Shown: positions 44,740-55,603 of the stretch, in pieces
How the letters are laid out: the number at the start of each line of letters is the position of its first letter
How positions within the stretch are numbered: the stretch's first letter is position 1
DNA from: Hyposmocoma kahamanoa
Lineage: Eukaryota; Arthropoda; Insecta; Lepidoptera; Cosmopterigidae
Assembly: GCF_003589595.1 (NCBI RefSeq)
Contig: NW_020654289.1
Location: 7,606,830-7,670,829 of the forward strand
Reading direction: 5' to 3'
Length of the DNA stretch: 64,000 bases
Notes under the pieces: generated by a model
What the model was told of the DNA's origin: nothing
Seen by the model: the letters and a program-made list of their open reading frames with translations, nothing else
The model's database searches: none
Position numbers and translations under genes: made by a program

Positions 44740-45008
44740 ATTCATTCATCTAAACCAGAAATAATAAAAACGACTAGAAATTAGGAATAATTTTAATGAA
44801 ATAAAAATTGGTTAAAAAATCTAACGTTCAAATTTGAAGAGCACGGCACGTTATATAAATCAACGACAGGTAAATACACGTCGAGAGCACACTAGCAAAA
44901 AACAAAAAAGCCGTTAGCTTGGTTTGCAATGCTTTGTATAGTATTCGTCGCTGACAGTTGGCAGCTATGACGGTCGGTTGGCAGCTCCGGGCAGATCCGT
45001 TACTAACA
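44740..45008. repeat. Right LTR of the non-autonomous element
   Basis: It aligns with the left LTR from ATCTAAACCAGAAAT to the terminal ACTAACA. Its first few bases are eroded, so the TG start is not preserved on this side. Confidence 0.78.
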
Positions 45009-45065
45009 ATATATTTAAAAAAGAAAACTCCACGAATTGAGATTTTTATTTTATTTTACTTTTTT

Positions 45066-45552
45066 TTTATAACGTCAAGTGACGGGGCGAACAAGTCGTG
45101 CACGTAATGGTAAGCGACACGCTTATCCATGACAGTTGCAGTGCCGCTTAGAGCTTTAAAGCGCAACGATCACAGGGGCATTGCCACAGCGCCCTGAGAC
45201 ATAATTTAACAAGTCACATGTGCCTGTAACTTTGCCGGTACCCTTAGTACATTTGCATACTACGTACGATTCGTGTCACTTCCGAAGAAGGTCCGAAGTG
45301 TCATTTTATCTCTAGGTATATAAGCGATATTCATATTTTCTCGGATACGAATGGGATTTAGTGCGCAAACGACATCCGAAGTGTGTCCGAGTTTTCTAGA
45401 TTTGTGTAGTCTCGGATTCGGAACCAATACGGATCGGATGCTGTGCGTAAACGCGCGTACCCTTCAAAACCGGAACGCAATAATACTCACATTACTGCTT
45501 GGCGGCAAAAGTACGTCTCTGAACGTACTCGTTCACAAGGAACTCTATTGCT
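45066..45552 (-). repeat. Family C repeat with a 211-bp insertion
   Basis: The first part (45066-45245) runs from AAGTGACGGGGCGAACAAGT to CCGGTACCCTT. The second (45457-45552) resumes GTACCCTTCAAAACCGGAAC and ends at the head AGGAACTCTATTGCTAC. Confidence 0.8.
45246..45456. mobile_element. 211-bp insertion in family C
   Basis: GTACCCTT lies on both sides, which looks like an 8-bp duplication of the hAT type. However, the family C consensus has ACCCTTACCCTT there anyway, so the duplication may not be real. The ends are weak inverted repeats (about 18 of 31 matches by eye). It is not coding. Confidence 0.55.
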
Positions 45553-46500
45553 ACTTGATATTGAAAAATTACAAATAAAAATCGATCAACATAAAAGTTA
45601 TAAAATACTTACAGAGATGTATAATAAAATAATACATCTATTAACATGTAATTTAAAAAATCTACGCAAAAGTTATATATAGAAGAAAAATGTTACTAGC
45701 GTACTACAAAATCTTCGAATGGTTATTTTTCACACACGAGTCATTTATCCCCAATTGCTTTATTAATGCGGCTCCCCACGTTCCGTGATTCCACCCCACA
45801 CGCAGACGCGAACGTAGTGGTGCATAGATAAATGCTAGCGAAAAATGGGCGTAGCGGGTGACGGGGTATCTTTCTGTAATCTTGGTTAATTATTGATATG
45901 AAAAAGACGGGACCGGTTTGTGGCCATCGCCTGTGGGAGCAAATCTGTAAATTCACTGACTGTATGAGACCGCATTTACACAAAATAACAAGTCAGTCTG
46001 TCAAATTTTTTTCTAGTGTCGAAAAGAGGGCCGAAACTGACCCGTGCCATGTTTTGTTATATCACTGTCGGTGCGTCGTCCTCTGTGTTCTGAAAGGTGC
46101 CTGAATTCTGAGTCATGTGTCTAGATAAAATGGATTATTAACTTGTCTAAATTAGAAACACCGCTTTGTCTCCTGTTTTAGACCACGGGCCATATCAAAG
46201 AGATTTTTTATAAGTTTTAATCAAAATATTCAGCTCAGCGCGGACGGCGACGACGACGTTTATATTATCATAACCCCCGGTGATCTTCATGTATTGTTTC
46301 GCATTTCTTGATCAAATATGTACGCAATATAATTTTTACATGAATTCTACAATACAGATATTAAAACACTTAGCTATTATTGTACCGTATTTCTGAATAG
46401 ATTTTGAATGTTACTATGTTAAAAGAAAACTTATTCTGAGTTCATCATTTCCATTTTTCATAGTGCAGCACCATATATTTCCACATTCGTTTTGATTACA
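45553..46500. other. No recognisable feature
   Basis: AT-rich sequence without a supportable gene or repeat family. Confidence 0.4.
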
Positions 46501-47160
46501 GTGACCCTCCCTACCAACCCTTAGGGTATACGAGAAGGGTACTATAACGCGCACAGGAACCTTATAAGTTCAGGTTGTGACCCCAGATTAGCCAGTGTCC
46601 AGGGTTGTCACTTGACTTCATCCGGTTCTCGAGAGGCTAGTGCCTCGGGTTCACGTACATACCCTCCCTATTTTCCAGTTAGGTACCGGAGCGGTAGGCA
46701 CGCTCACTTCCCGTTGCGCATTGCACAACTAGCTGTTACCACCGCTAAGCCGTCGACTCTAAAGCCACTACCAAATCTCCTCGTTCCGGGACTGGAGGAC
46801 ATCTAGAATGACCTCTAGTAGCTCTATATTTAGTGCCGGAGATACCAGCCGCAGTGTCCTGCGACAGTGTCCGGACATAGCTTCCAACCTAAAGGGCAAC
46901 TCACATAACCCGCGCGTGTCTTCGCTTCAGGCCCTCAAGTAGACTGCTACTAAGACGCGCTAGCTGCGCACGAGACAGAAGCTCAGAGGCAGACAAACAT
47001 GTCCATCTCTCAAGTTCACCACAAACCTCAGTTAGTCCGTACCCAAGTCCGGGTCCACCAGAGATACACGCATATCAGTAGCGGAGGGCTTGGCCCGAAC
47101 GCCTGCTGTACCCTGGTCTAGCCGTGGAGCCCTTCCTGTCTCCGGAAAAACCTGTCTCAT
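46501..47160 (+). other. GC-rich segment, possible transposon ORF1 debris
   Basis: The base composition changes sharply from the surrounding AT-rich DNA. A frame from the ATG at 46808 reads MTSSSSIFSAGDTSRS and runs about 45 codons. This could be the start of a LINE ORF1 or other transposon protein, but no zinc knuckle or other diagnostic motif is seen. Confidence 0.35.
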
Positions 47161-47234
47161 GGGTCGGTAGATAGGGAGAAGTTTTTTTTCAGACGACGGT
47201 TATAGTTCAGTACTTTTTCTCTATCTTTAATTAA

Positions 47235-47450
47235 AACTGCCTCTGTGGCCGAACGGTTACTATACCGGGACTGCCACGCAGAGATTCCAGGTTTGATTCC
47301 CGGGCCTGGAGAAATATTTGTATGGCCAACATTTTTTTTCTCTTGTGACTTTGGGTGTAATTTGTGGTTGTCTATTTGTGAGTCCATGGCATCCGTGACA
47401 CAGGATTACCCTAGTGCGGGGTTATGTTGAGTATGTGAGTGTGCGCTTTA
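47235..47450 (+). repeat. SINE family A, full length
   Basis: It has A box TGGCCGAACGGTTACT, B box GGTTTGATTCC, linker ATATTTGTATGGCC, body GTAATTTGTGGTTGTC and the GTGCGGGGTTATGTTGAG end. It is slightly diverged from 53599-53814. Confidence 0.85.
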
Positions 47451-47920
47451 TCATAAAACATAAAAAAAACACTTGACTGCATTTTCGGGTACAGCCCAAA
47501 GCACACCACCGGTCTTTTACTATAGAAAGAGTGACAGAGCAAGAATGAACATAGTTTAAATTGATTATTCTTTGTTCTTGTTACTTTTACACGCACGCGC
47601 GCGTGTTAAGTGTAAGAAACGCTCATGTACCAGCTTCGTCAGCCCTACCAAGCCGCCGCGACAGCACCCATCTAAGTAGGACAAGCGGCATGCCAACACA
47701 TAGCTGACAACGCTTTGTAACTTCTACATATTACATATTTTAAGTTAGAAAAGGTTGATTGTAATTTCGAATTCCATGTAGTTAGGTTGGCATAAGAAAT
47801 AAAGTATTTTTTTATAACAAAGTTCGTCTCAGTCACTTAATTCGCGCACACAAATCACACATAATTTTTTATTATTTTCTTTATTAATATTTTAAATTTA
47901 TGTCGGTTTTGATTTATGCG
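47451..47920. other. No recognisable feature
   Basis: AT-rich sequence without a supportable call. Confidence 0.4.
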
Positions 47921-48196
47921 TGCGCCTGATAGTAGCTACACGCCTGTCCATAACAGTTGCAGTGCCACTCACACAACTTTAAATCGCAAAGATCTGAGGG
48001 GCACTGCCACTGCGCCCGTCACTCTGAGACATACGTTGACAAGTCCCATTTGCCTGTAATTTCACCAGCACCCTTACCCTTCAAAACCGGAACACAGTAA
48101 TGCTGACATTACTGCTTGGCGGCAGATATAGGTAAGGTAGGAGTACTTCCCTGGACAAACTCTTTCAGAAGGACCTCTGCTGCTACTTAGTATAAT
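47921..48196 (-). repeat. Family C repeat, near full length
   Basis: It runs from GTGCGCCTGATAGTAGCTAC through CTGAGGGGCACTGCCACTGC to AGAAGGACCTCTGCTGCTAC. The extreme tail is missing. Confidence 0.85.
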
Positions 48197-48649
48197 TCTT
48201 ATATTTTTACTTTTTGTTTTTTTTAATTTCTGGTTTAAATATGTAAAATTGACTTTATTGCCTCATTTAAGTGTGAGGTTGTTATTTAAGACACCGAGGA
48301 ATATAGACTCTCATGTCACAGGTTATCTTGTTTTGAGGGTCTGGAATCATGTCTTGTAAAGGTTTAACCCTATTATATTTAGTTCCAAATGTACTGTTAT
48401 CTAAATTTCTTGAAATAAATACATAATATACAGGTAAGGATTAAACTATATGAATAAAATTGAGTCCTCACGGCAAGATGCCCAAGATGCTGGCAGCGTT
48501 AACCCTTTCTTTGTATGACTATGCTATTACGTGGGGCAAGGTAGCTGCCGGCCCTTGGATTTCCCAGTCTATTAATTTTTTGCATAGATACAATATTATT
48601 ATAATCATTACTTACATTTTTTTAAATACAACAAGCGAGGAGACATGAA

Positions 48650-48702
48650 TAATTGTGACCTCATAAAACCGTCAGGGTTAAGGTTTTATAAGATCACAAT
48701 TA
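48650..48702. repeat. Hairpin with 21-bp arms
   Basis: TAATTGTGACCTCATAAAACC at 48650-48670 pairs with 48682-48702 at about 19 of 21 positions. The loop is 11 bases. Confidence 0.65.
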
Positions 48703-49425
48703 TTAGTATGCATTTTAACTAAATTCTCAATTAACAAGTACAATTATTTCCGTCTCCAGTTTTCCCCCAAGTTCCGTTAGGTACGGTTCGACCGCCATTA
48801 AAGAAGCTTTCCAAGTCGTCGCATTCTTTATCGAATTCTGTAAAAGCATAAACTTGTCGCGCCATTGTCTTAAGTCGAATAATCCCTTTAACGATCATTT
48901 TAACAAAAGTATAATTAATATTATTAATAATAAAGAGCTTACTTATCTACATTAAAATAACAACAATTTAGCTTTAAATAATATCATCTAAAGTTACATA
49001 ATTAATGAATTTCTAGAATAGTGGTCTATCTCAAAATCAATAATATTCATCAGGACGATGGTTTAGATATAACTGAAGAATATCCAACGTCAAAAACCAA
49101 CAAATTATACACCGGTCCATATTCTCAGTTATTTTATTTAACCAATAAAAACCTGGGTGTCTTTTTACAAAACAATTTTAGGACAATCTGTGCGCAGCTG
49201 TATTATAAGAGTATTATGAAGTAATTTGGTTTGAGCCACTATTCTTGATAGGCAGTGTATATGTAGATGAAAAGGTGAGAGTCTCAGCTTGAGCTGTTTT
49301 TTGAATTGACCTTTTTGATAATTCTCGCTACATTTTATATTATTAATAGTATGACGCATCCCGAGTAGCTCCAATAAAATTTACAGTACTTATAACTTAT
49401 AACTATGATCATATTGGATCACTTT
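48703..49425. other. No recognisable feature
   Basis: AT-rich sequence without a supportable call. Confidence 0.4.
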
Positions 49426-49720
49426 AGTAGCAGTAGACCTCCTTGTGAAAGAGTCCGTCCAGGGAAGTACTGCCACCTTACCTATTTCTGCCGCCAAGCA
49501 GTAATATCAGCATTACTGTGTTCCGGTTTTGAAGGTGCTGGTGAAATTACAGGCAAATGGGACTTGTCAACGTATGTCTCAGGGTGACGGGCGCAGTGGC
49601 AGTGCCCCTCAGATCTTTGTGATTTAAAGTTGTGAGTGGCACTGCAACTGTTATGGACAGGCGTGAGGTTACCATCAGGCGCACGACTTGTTCGTCCCGT
49701 CACTTGATATTGTAAAAAAA
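49426..49720 (+). repeat. Family C repeat, full length
   Basis: It runs from TAGCAGTAGACCTCCTTGTG through GGGAAGTACTGCCACCTTAC and GGGCGCAGTGGCAGTGCCCC to GTCACTTGATATTGTAAAA. It is one of the best-preserved copies. Confidence 0.9.
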
Positions 49721-51610
49721 AAAATTGTCTTGATGGCATCCGAGTCACATAAAATATTCAATTAAATTCTAAATAACCTTAATTTGAAGTTTAGCTAGCA
49801 CACATATAAACAAATTTCACTTAATTATTGCATCTAAAAATTCGTAACGTGATTTCGAGACATTATAATATCTTTTTGTATTTTAGAATTTAAAAGAGGG
49901 GTACAATTTTCTTAACTAAGCAAACATAGTCCTACAAAACTATATAAGCAGTTTGACTGCAGTATCGAAACGACTTTCAATTGAGAAAAAAGTTACAAAT
50001 TGACACAATATGCTTAATCCTGCTTCAATAAAATAATTACTAAGTATTCAACAAAAATTTGTGAAATGATCTTTCAACATTTTTTTAAATTTCGATCTCT
50101 TGCTTTCTCAAACTCGTATCTTATAAAGAGTGATTATTCAGGAGATGGCAAATCTTTCTATTTATTTTAGATTTCTTTTCGAGGGTGTTAACTTGGGTGC
50201 ATTACTTTAAGAATAGGTAAAAGCCAGTATGTGAATATGAAGGAAATATGATGGGAAATCAGCCTGCAGAATTTCTATATACAATCCATGTTTTTCATTT
50301 CAGTAACTTTGTGCAATAAGATACAAGTTTGAGAAAGTTTGGCGACGTTTTACATTTTTTAGTTTCATGGCTAATAAACTCTGGTAAGCTGTTTAATATG
50401 TATGGAATATATTTCTTTAAGGTCCTGTCTCCGTAGTGGCTAGTCCCTTGGGATTGATTTGAGATTACATCTATACTAGCCCTTCCATGGACGGTATTTA
50501 AATATTGCCACACACAAAAATGTCAGTACTGATCTTGCCGTAGTGCATAAATGGATTCAATACAAAACAATCAATGTATGTAAACCATTGAATTTTGTCA
50601 GTAAGTTGTGCTTCTTTCTATATGAAAAAGCAGTCTGTGGTAACTGCACAGAAAGCACTTGGAAATAGCACTGTTAAAGCCCGTAGTTGGTTTTTTAGAT
50701 CCATATAACCCGATTATATTCTGATATTTAATTTTACCATAAAAGCCGTTACTGGCCATGAACGGACTAGGTGGAATGTTGATACCCTACCGAGCGGTCT
50801 TTTTACTTTTCTTTTTTACAGTTCTACATAACGACGCGCTCAAAATTGTACACCAATTGAATATTTTTCTCATGTATATGCTAAGTCTTTAGCATAGTCA
50901 CCTTTAACCTCAATTATCTCAGGTCACAGATTGAAATTTAAAATTTGAGCTACGACATGACCTGTAGAATAGTATTTTTTGTTAGTTTTAGATGTCGCAG
51001 TTACATTCCGTAAATTATATTTACGGAATGCAACTAAGAATAGTTAGACAGGTTAATCTTGTGACAATAAATACAATATATTTATTTATTATTTTATTCC
51101 ATTTTCAATTTGAAAACTGAACGACGATTATTAGCACCACATTTGTAATTATTTTTATTATATTTAAAGGACAAACGGAGCATGGATGAGGAATGAAGGT
51201 CCCAGAAGGGAACCGAATTAAAAAATAATTATGATTCATGGAAGGAATTTCAGTAGAGGGTTAATGGAATTGGATTTTTCGGAAGAAATTTCAACTTCGT
51301 AAAAACTTCGGAAATGTTATAAAAAATAAATGTCGTTTTACTTTATTTTTGTAATAAGTTTTTTGGCAATCTTAAAATATTACCTATACATATAATTCGT
51401 AATTAGTTAGAAAAATGCAACTTTATTTGGCCTTTTTAAAAGCTTACAAGATATTGCTTGGTTGTAAAAGGTAAAATAACGAACTTTGCAGCATAATTTT
51501 AAAGAAAGTAGTGTTTTACGTGACAGTAATTTCAATTTCAATTCAATCTTTGAGATAATTTAACATAATGTTTATTTAATTATTAATAAATATTTATTTA
51601 GGTAATGATT
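49721..51610. other. AT-rich DNA, no gene; one hairpin
   Basis: Apart from the hairpin at 50999-51035, no coding, RNA or repeat call is supported in this stretch. Confidence 0.4.
50999..51035. repeat. Near-perfect 17-bp hairpin
   Basis: AGTTACATTCCGTAAAT at 50999-51015 is mirrored by 51019-51035 at 16 of 17 positions, with a 3-base loop. Confidence 0.7.
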
Positions 51611-51613
51611 AGA

Positions 51614-51812
51614 CGATCTTCGTAGTCGAGTGGCTTGCACGCCGGTTAGCATAGTGTCACCATCGCTGAGGTTCCGGGTTCGGTAACTTTTCTATATTGT
51701 CTCGAGTCTGGGTGTTTGTGGTACCGCCGTTGTTTCCGATTTCCATAACTCAAGTGCTTTAGTGTCTTTGGGATCAGAGTAACGTAATGTGATGATGTCT
51801 AATATAATGTTA
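51614..51812 (+). repeat. SINE family B
   Basis: It has A box CGTAGTCGAGTGGCTTG, a B box reduced to GGTTCCGGGTTCGG, the body TTTTCTATATTGTCTCGAGT and the GATGATGTCTAATATAATG end. A short deletion follows the B box. Confidence 0.8.
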
Positions 51813-51974
51813 TAGAAATGGTAATTATGCTTTTTTGAAAATATTTTTCTGATAACCACGAATTTAATTGAAGGAAAGGAAAATACACGTGAGGAAAGAA
51901 AAGACTTTCACGTTAAAGATACCAACTACAAAGGGGTCTGCAAGTTGTAATACTTGAGATGTTCAGTAATATAC

Positions 51975-52568
51975 ACCAATCAAAGAGAAGACGAAATTAA
52001 CATCCGGATTCAGAACGCCCTCAGGTACACGGCTGCTCTTCACAAGGTTCTGGTGTCTTAGCTCATACGCAGAAAAACCAAGATCCGTGTCTATAAATCT
52101 GTAATCTTGATTTATGGTTGCGAAGCCTGGACGTTGACCTTGAAAGGGGAAAATAAGTTATTAGTGGCGGACTGAAAAATCTTATGGAAAATTTTGGAAC
52201 AGACTCAGAGGGAGGATGGGAGCTGAAGGGCAAGAAAGAACCTTAAGATTGAAGATCTAATGTCCGGGACCAATATTGTAGGAGAAACTAAAGCTGCGAG
52301 ACTCCGCTGGATGGACGTGGAGAGAATGGGAGAAGATCGTGTCGCGAAGAGGGTTTATTTGAGACAACCGAGAGGACGCCGATCAGTCGGAAGCAACAAG
52401 TACAGCTGGAGCGATGAAAACCAGAAAAATCTCAAGGACCTCGGTAGTAGTAGCTGGAAGGAGCAGGCGCAGAACCGGGAGAGGTGGCAGACTCCGGTAT
52501 CGGAGACCAAGACCCACTTTGGGTCATTGCGACACGAAGTAAATAAATTCAACCAAAACTATTTTTAA
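51975..52568 (+). pseudogene. RTE-like LINE, ORF2 C-terminal part
   Basis: The segment reads KTKIRVYKSVI, then YGCEAWTLTLK, then, after stops, LRWMDVERMGEDRVAKRVYL, GRRSVGSNKYSWSDE, KEQAQNRERW and a THFGSLRH end. This order matches the C terminus of RTE/BovB-type LINEs as I remember them. Several stops lie in the first half. The 3' end is AT-rich. Confidence 0.75.
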
Positions 52569-52837
52569 TTAATGTGATTTTCATTACAATGGTGACTTAA
52601 TGTATTTTTTTTTGTTGCTGACGATATGATACTTAAAACAGAAACGAGGTTACAAATCCCAAAGACTTTAATTACGTAACATCCTTGTTTGAACATCATT
52701 AAGGCGCGTGACACACGTCAAACCGTAGATGAGTAAACCATTACCATTATGTCACTCGATGACGGAAAAACGAGGCAACGCTTGGTGCCACATCAAACCT
52801 AAAGTGCTACCCTAACTGTTTCCGTGTCTACATTTAT

Positions 52838-52918
52838 ATATTGGGTGTAATTTATGGTTGTCTACAGCCGCGATACAGAGTTTACCTAGTAGGGGTCTAT
52901 GAGAATGTGCGTTGTTAT
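52838..52918 (+). repeat. SINE family A, 3' fragment
   Basis: ATTGGGTGTAATTTATGGTT, a shortened middle and GTAGGGGTCTATGAGAATGT are the family A body and end. It lies just upstream of the LINE. Confidence 0.6.
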
Positions 52919-52949
52919 TATTATACATGTTATTATATACATTCCGTAC

Positions 52950-53598
52950 GTTAACGATCCCAATAAATTGTATAATTCAGTTTTGAATATAGTGAAAAGT
53001 GCACATGATAATGTTTTTAAGTTCAAAATCATAACTATTAATAATTCATTGAAATTTAGTGATTGGGCAACTGTGGGAATTCACAAAAGTAGACAAAGGC
53101 TATCTGATCTTTACGATGAAAGGACTTATTACACTAGTAACAGTTTTAATGATTTTGTTAGGAAATATTCGAAAATGTTTAAACGTGTTTGCGTTGCAGC
53201 CAAAGCAATGTTTATAAATAATAAAATAAAAAGCAGCGCGAAGGTTGTAAAGACGACTTGGAATATTATATAAACAGCGAAACTGGAAGGGTCAAGCCTC
53301 GTGACTTACATTTTCAACTAAGATTTAATGACAAAATTGTAAACACAGACGCAGAAGTTGCTAAAATATTTCAAAATTTTTTTACTGAAATTCCAGTTTT
53401 GACTACTAAGTCGTTAAATTTATCTCTCACCGCCGCTGAATCCTTACTAAAAGAAAATAATGCAGTTAGTATCACTAATTTAAGGTTCCATCATGTATTT
53501 CCAAACGACATTGTAAGCCTTTAAGTCTATAAACATAAAAATACTGCTGATCTTGATGGTCTGTCAGTCAGAGTAATTAGTTCTATAGTTTCTATAGT
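52950..53598 (+). pseudogene. LINE ORF2, region before RT
   Basis: The frame reads KFSDWATVGIHKSRQRLSDL, YDERTYYTSNSFNDFVRKYS and then, after a frame change near 53262, INSETGRVKPRD, VAKIFQNFFTEIP and DLDGLSVRVI. This matches the segment between endonuclease and RT in Jockey/CR1-type LINEs (W...GI..S...L..LY, F...Y...F, NS....K..W..IN..TGK). The coding is broken by the frame change, a stop at 53522 and SINE A. Confidence 0.8.
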
Positions 53599-53814
53599 AA
53601 ACTGCCTCTGTGGCCGAACGGTTACCATGCCGGACTGCCACGCAGAGGTCCCAGGTTCGATTCCCGGGCCGGGAGAAATATTTGTATGGCCTACATTTAT
53701 TACTCTCGTGAGTTTGGGTGTAATTTGTGGTTGTCTATGTGTGTCCATGGCACCCGCGACACAGGGTTTCCCTAGTGCGGGGCTATGTTGAGTGTGTGCG
53801 TTGAGTGTGTGCGT
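53599..53814 (+). repeat. SINE family A inserted in the LINE
   Basis: A full-length copy with A box TGGCCGAACGGTTACC, B box GGTTCGATTCC and the GTGCGGGGCTATGTTGAG end. TATAGT flanks it at 53593-53598 and 53815-53820 as a target duplication. The end has a small internal duplication (two copies of TTGAGTGTGTGCG). The LINE protein continues on the far side. Confidence 0.9.
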
Positions 53815-53820
53815 TATAGT

Positions 53821-54682
53821 TGATTGTATTACGCCTTACTTAGCTTGTGTCTTTAATAAATGTGTTGCTGATGGTGTCTTTCCTGACCCCATGAAGTAAA
53901 GTAAAGTTATTCCACTTTTCAAATCGGGTAGTATTTCTGACCCCACCAATTTCAGACCTATATCAATACTACCAACTCTCAGTAAAATATTTGAAAAAAT
54001 TATTGTTTATCAGATATGTGCACATTTTTATAGTAATAACTTAATGTCTCCTAAACAATTTGGTTTCACTCGGGTTCGCTCTACAACTGATGCTGGTGTC
54101 GAGTTGATTAATCATATATTTGATGCATGGGAAGTCTCACATGATGCTATTGGTGTATTCTGTGACCTTTCCAAGGCTTTTGATTGTGTGCACCATGATA
54201 CACTGGTCAGGAAACTTCGCCATTATGGTGTGGCGGGACGTGATCTCGACCTTCTTAAATCGTATTTGCGTGGTAGGGTACAGAGGGTCGATGTTAACGG
54301 TACGAGATCATCAGGGTCTGCAATTAGCATGGGTGTCCCTCAAGGTTCAATTCTAGGCCCATTTTTGTTTTTAGTGTATATTAATGACTTACCTAGCCTT
54401 ATGGAGGGTATAAAACATGAGATAGTATTGTTTGCTGATGATACTTCCTTATCATTTAAAGTTAAAAGGCACCAATGTTCCTACGACGATGTGAACAATG
54501 CTATATCTAAAGTAGTTGATTGGTTTGCTGTTAATAACCTACTCCTTAATGAGAAAAAAACAAATTGTGTGAAATTTACATTATTCAATGTCAGAGAGAC
54601 GGTTACAAACATTGTAGTTAGAAACAAAAAAATTGAATCTTGTGGATACAGTTGTATTTCTAGGTATAACGTTAGATACTAA
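53821..54682 (+). pseudogene. LINE reverse transcriptase
   Basis: After one stop (about 53896) the frame gives KVIPLFKSG, NFRPISILPTLSKIFEKII, QFGFTRVRSTTDAG, VFCDLSKAFDCVHHD (motif A), GVPQGSILGPFLF (motif B) and FADDTSLS (motif C, catalytic pair DD). The catalytic residues are preserved. The frame is lost near 54650. Confidence 0.93.
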
Positions 54683-54907
54683 ATTGCAATGGGGTCCCCA
54701 TATAAGTAAGTTATCAAAACGGCTCGACTCTGCAGTGTACGCGATTAAAAAAATAAGGAAACTTTCAGACGTCGAAACCGCTAGATTGGTTTACTTCAGC
54801 TACTTCCACAGTCTAATGACATACGCCATTTCGCTATGGGGTAATGCCGCCGATATCAATAAAATTCTTGTCCTGCAGAAACGTGCAGGTAGGGCAATTT
54901 ACAATCT
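54633..54907 (+). pseudogene. LINE RT thumb and connection
   Basis: The frame reads FLGITLDTKLQWGPHISKLS and then RLVYFSYFHSLMTYAISLWG, a standard post-RT segment of Jockey/CR1-type LINEs. It is shifted relative to the RT core. It breaks off at RAGRAIYNL, where the R1-clade LINE is inserted. Confidence 0.9.
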
Positions 54908-54918
54908 CGTAACACCTT

Positions 54919-55296
54919 GTGCAGATGCTGACCGGGCACGGCTGCTTCGGTCACTACCTGCACAAGGTGGCGAGGAGGGAACCGTCCCCGTCGTGCCACG
55001 AGTGCGGCGCTGCGGATGACACCGCGCAGCACACCCTAGAGGTGTGTAGCCGGTGGGATGAGCAGCGCCGCAAACTGACGGGGACTGTAGGACAGGACCC
55101 CTCGCTGCCGAGCGTGGTGGCCGCCATGCTCGATAGCGAGGAGTCCTGGGAGGCGGTGGCCTCCTTTTGCGCAGAGGCTATGTCGCAAAAGGAGGCCGCG
55201 GAGCGGGGGCGCGAGGACGCGCCGGACGCGCACCCGCTCCGGCGCAGACGTACGGGGAGAAGGCGAAGGCAGTTCGCTGCTCGCCTGATCCCCTAG
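54919..55296 (+). pseudogene. R1-clade LINE ORF2, C-terminal zinc-finger part
   Basis: The frame reads LTGHGCFGHYLHKVARREPS, then CHECGAADDTAQHTLEVC, then WEAVASFCAEAMSQKEAAER and an arginine-rich end. The LTGHGCF and C..C...H...C pattern is the conserved C terminus of R1, TRAS and SART-type LINEs. The frame is intact over 125 codons and ends at a stop, suggesting a fairly recent insertion. Confidence 0.85.
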
Positions 55297-55603
55297 TGAG
55301 ACCAGCGTGCTCTGGACAGGGACTCCGGAGCCTGCATTGCACGGCCTCACTCGTCTGGGGTCGGAGGACAACCGACTCGCCCCTCCGTTGGCGCGGGAGC
55401 CCTGGCATAAGCTAAGGCGGCCGGGCGGCGTCGTGGTGAATGTTCACTGATCCCACGGCGCCGACTCAATCGGCGAGAGGGACACCCGGGGGGGTTTTAG
55501 TGGGGTAGGCCCTCCAGTCTCAGGGAGAGTCCCCACATAACCCCTGAGTCTCCCTGGGCTCAGGGGTATCCATAAAGATTTCCCCCCCGTCTAAAAAAAA
55601 AAA
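55297..55603 (+). other. 3' untranslated region of the R1-clade LINE
   Basis: GC-rich sequence with a C-rich run (TTTCCCCCCCGTCT) just before the A tail. Open frames overlapping its start on the other strand (55036-55408) are shadows. Confidence 0.75.

Larger units (their letters stand above)
42830..45008. mobile_element. LTR-bounded non-autonomous element
   Basis: It starts TGTTAG and ends CTAACA, and is flanked by ATAT at 42826-42829 and 45009-45012. Removing the element and one ATAT gives the continuous sequence seen at 59451-59480 (TTCATATATTTAAAAAAG), so the boundaries are confirmed by an empty site. Direct repeats of about 268 bp (42830-43321 minus a later insertion, and 44740-45008) form the LTRs. 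The interior has no recognisable gag or pol but holds an alanine-coding GC-rich minisatellite. The orientation is unresolved. Confidence 0.8.
54908..55603 (+). mobile_element. R1-clade LINE 3' end inserted in the LINE
   Basis: The GC-rich insertion ends in an A run and is flanked by GGGCAATTTACAATCT at 54892-54907 and 55604-55619, a 16-bp target duplication. It contains the last part of ORF2 and a GC-rich 3' region of about 300 bp. The 5' truncation and long target duplication are typical of target-primed reverse transcription. Confidence 0.93.

Noticed and set aside
45238..45464. hAT assignment from an 8-bp target duplication
   Set aside because: The family C host already has the duplicated ACCCTT motif there, so the duplication cannot be counted as evidence.
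55036..55415. Minus- and plus-strand frames over the R1-type 3' region
   Set aside because: GC-rich DNA has few stops; the frames are shadows of the ORF2 C terminus and untranslated region.
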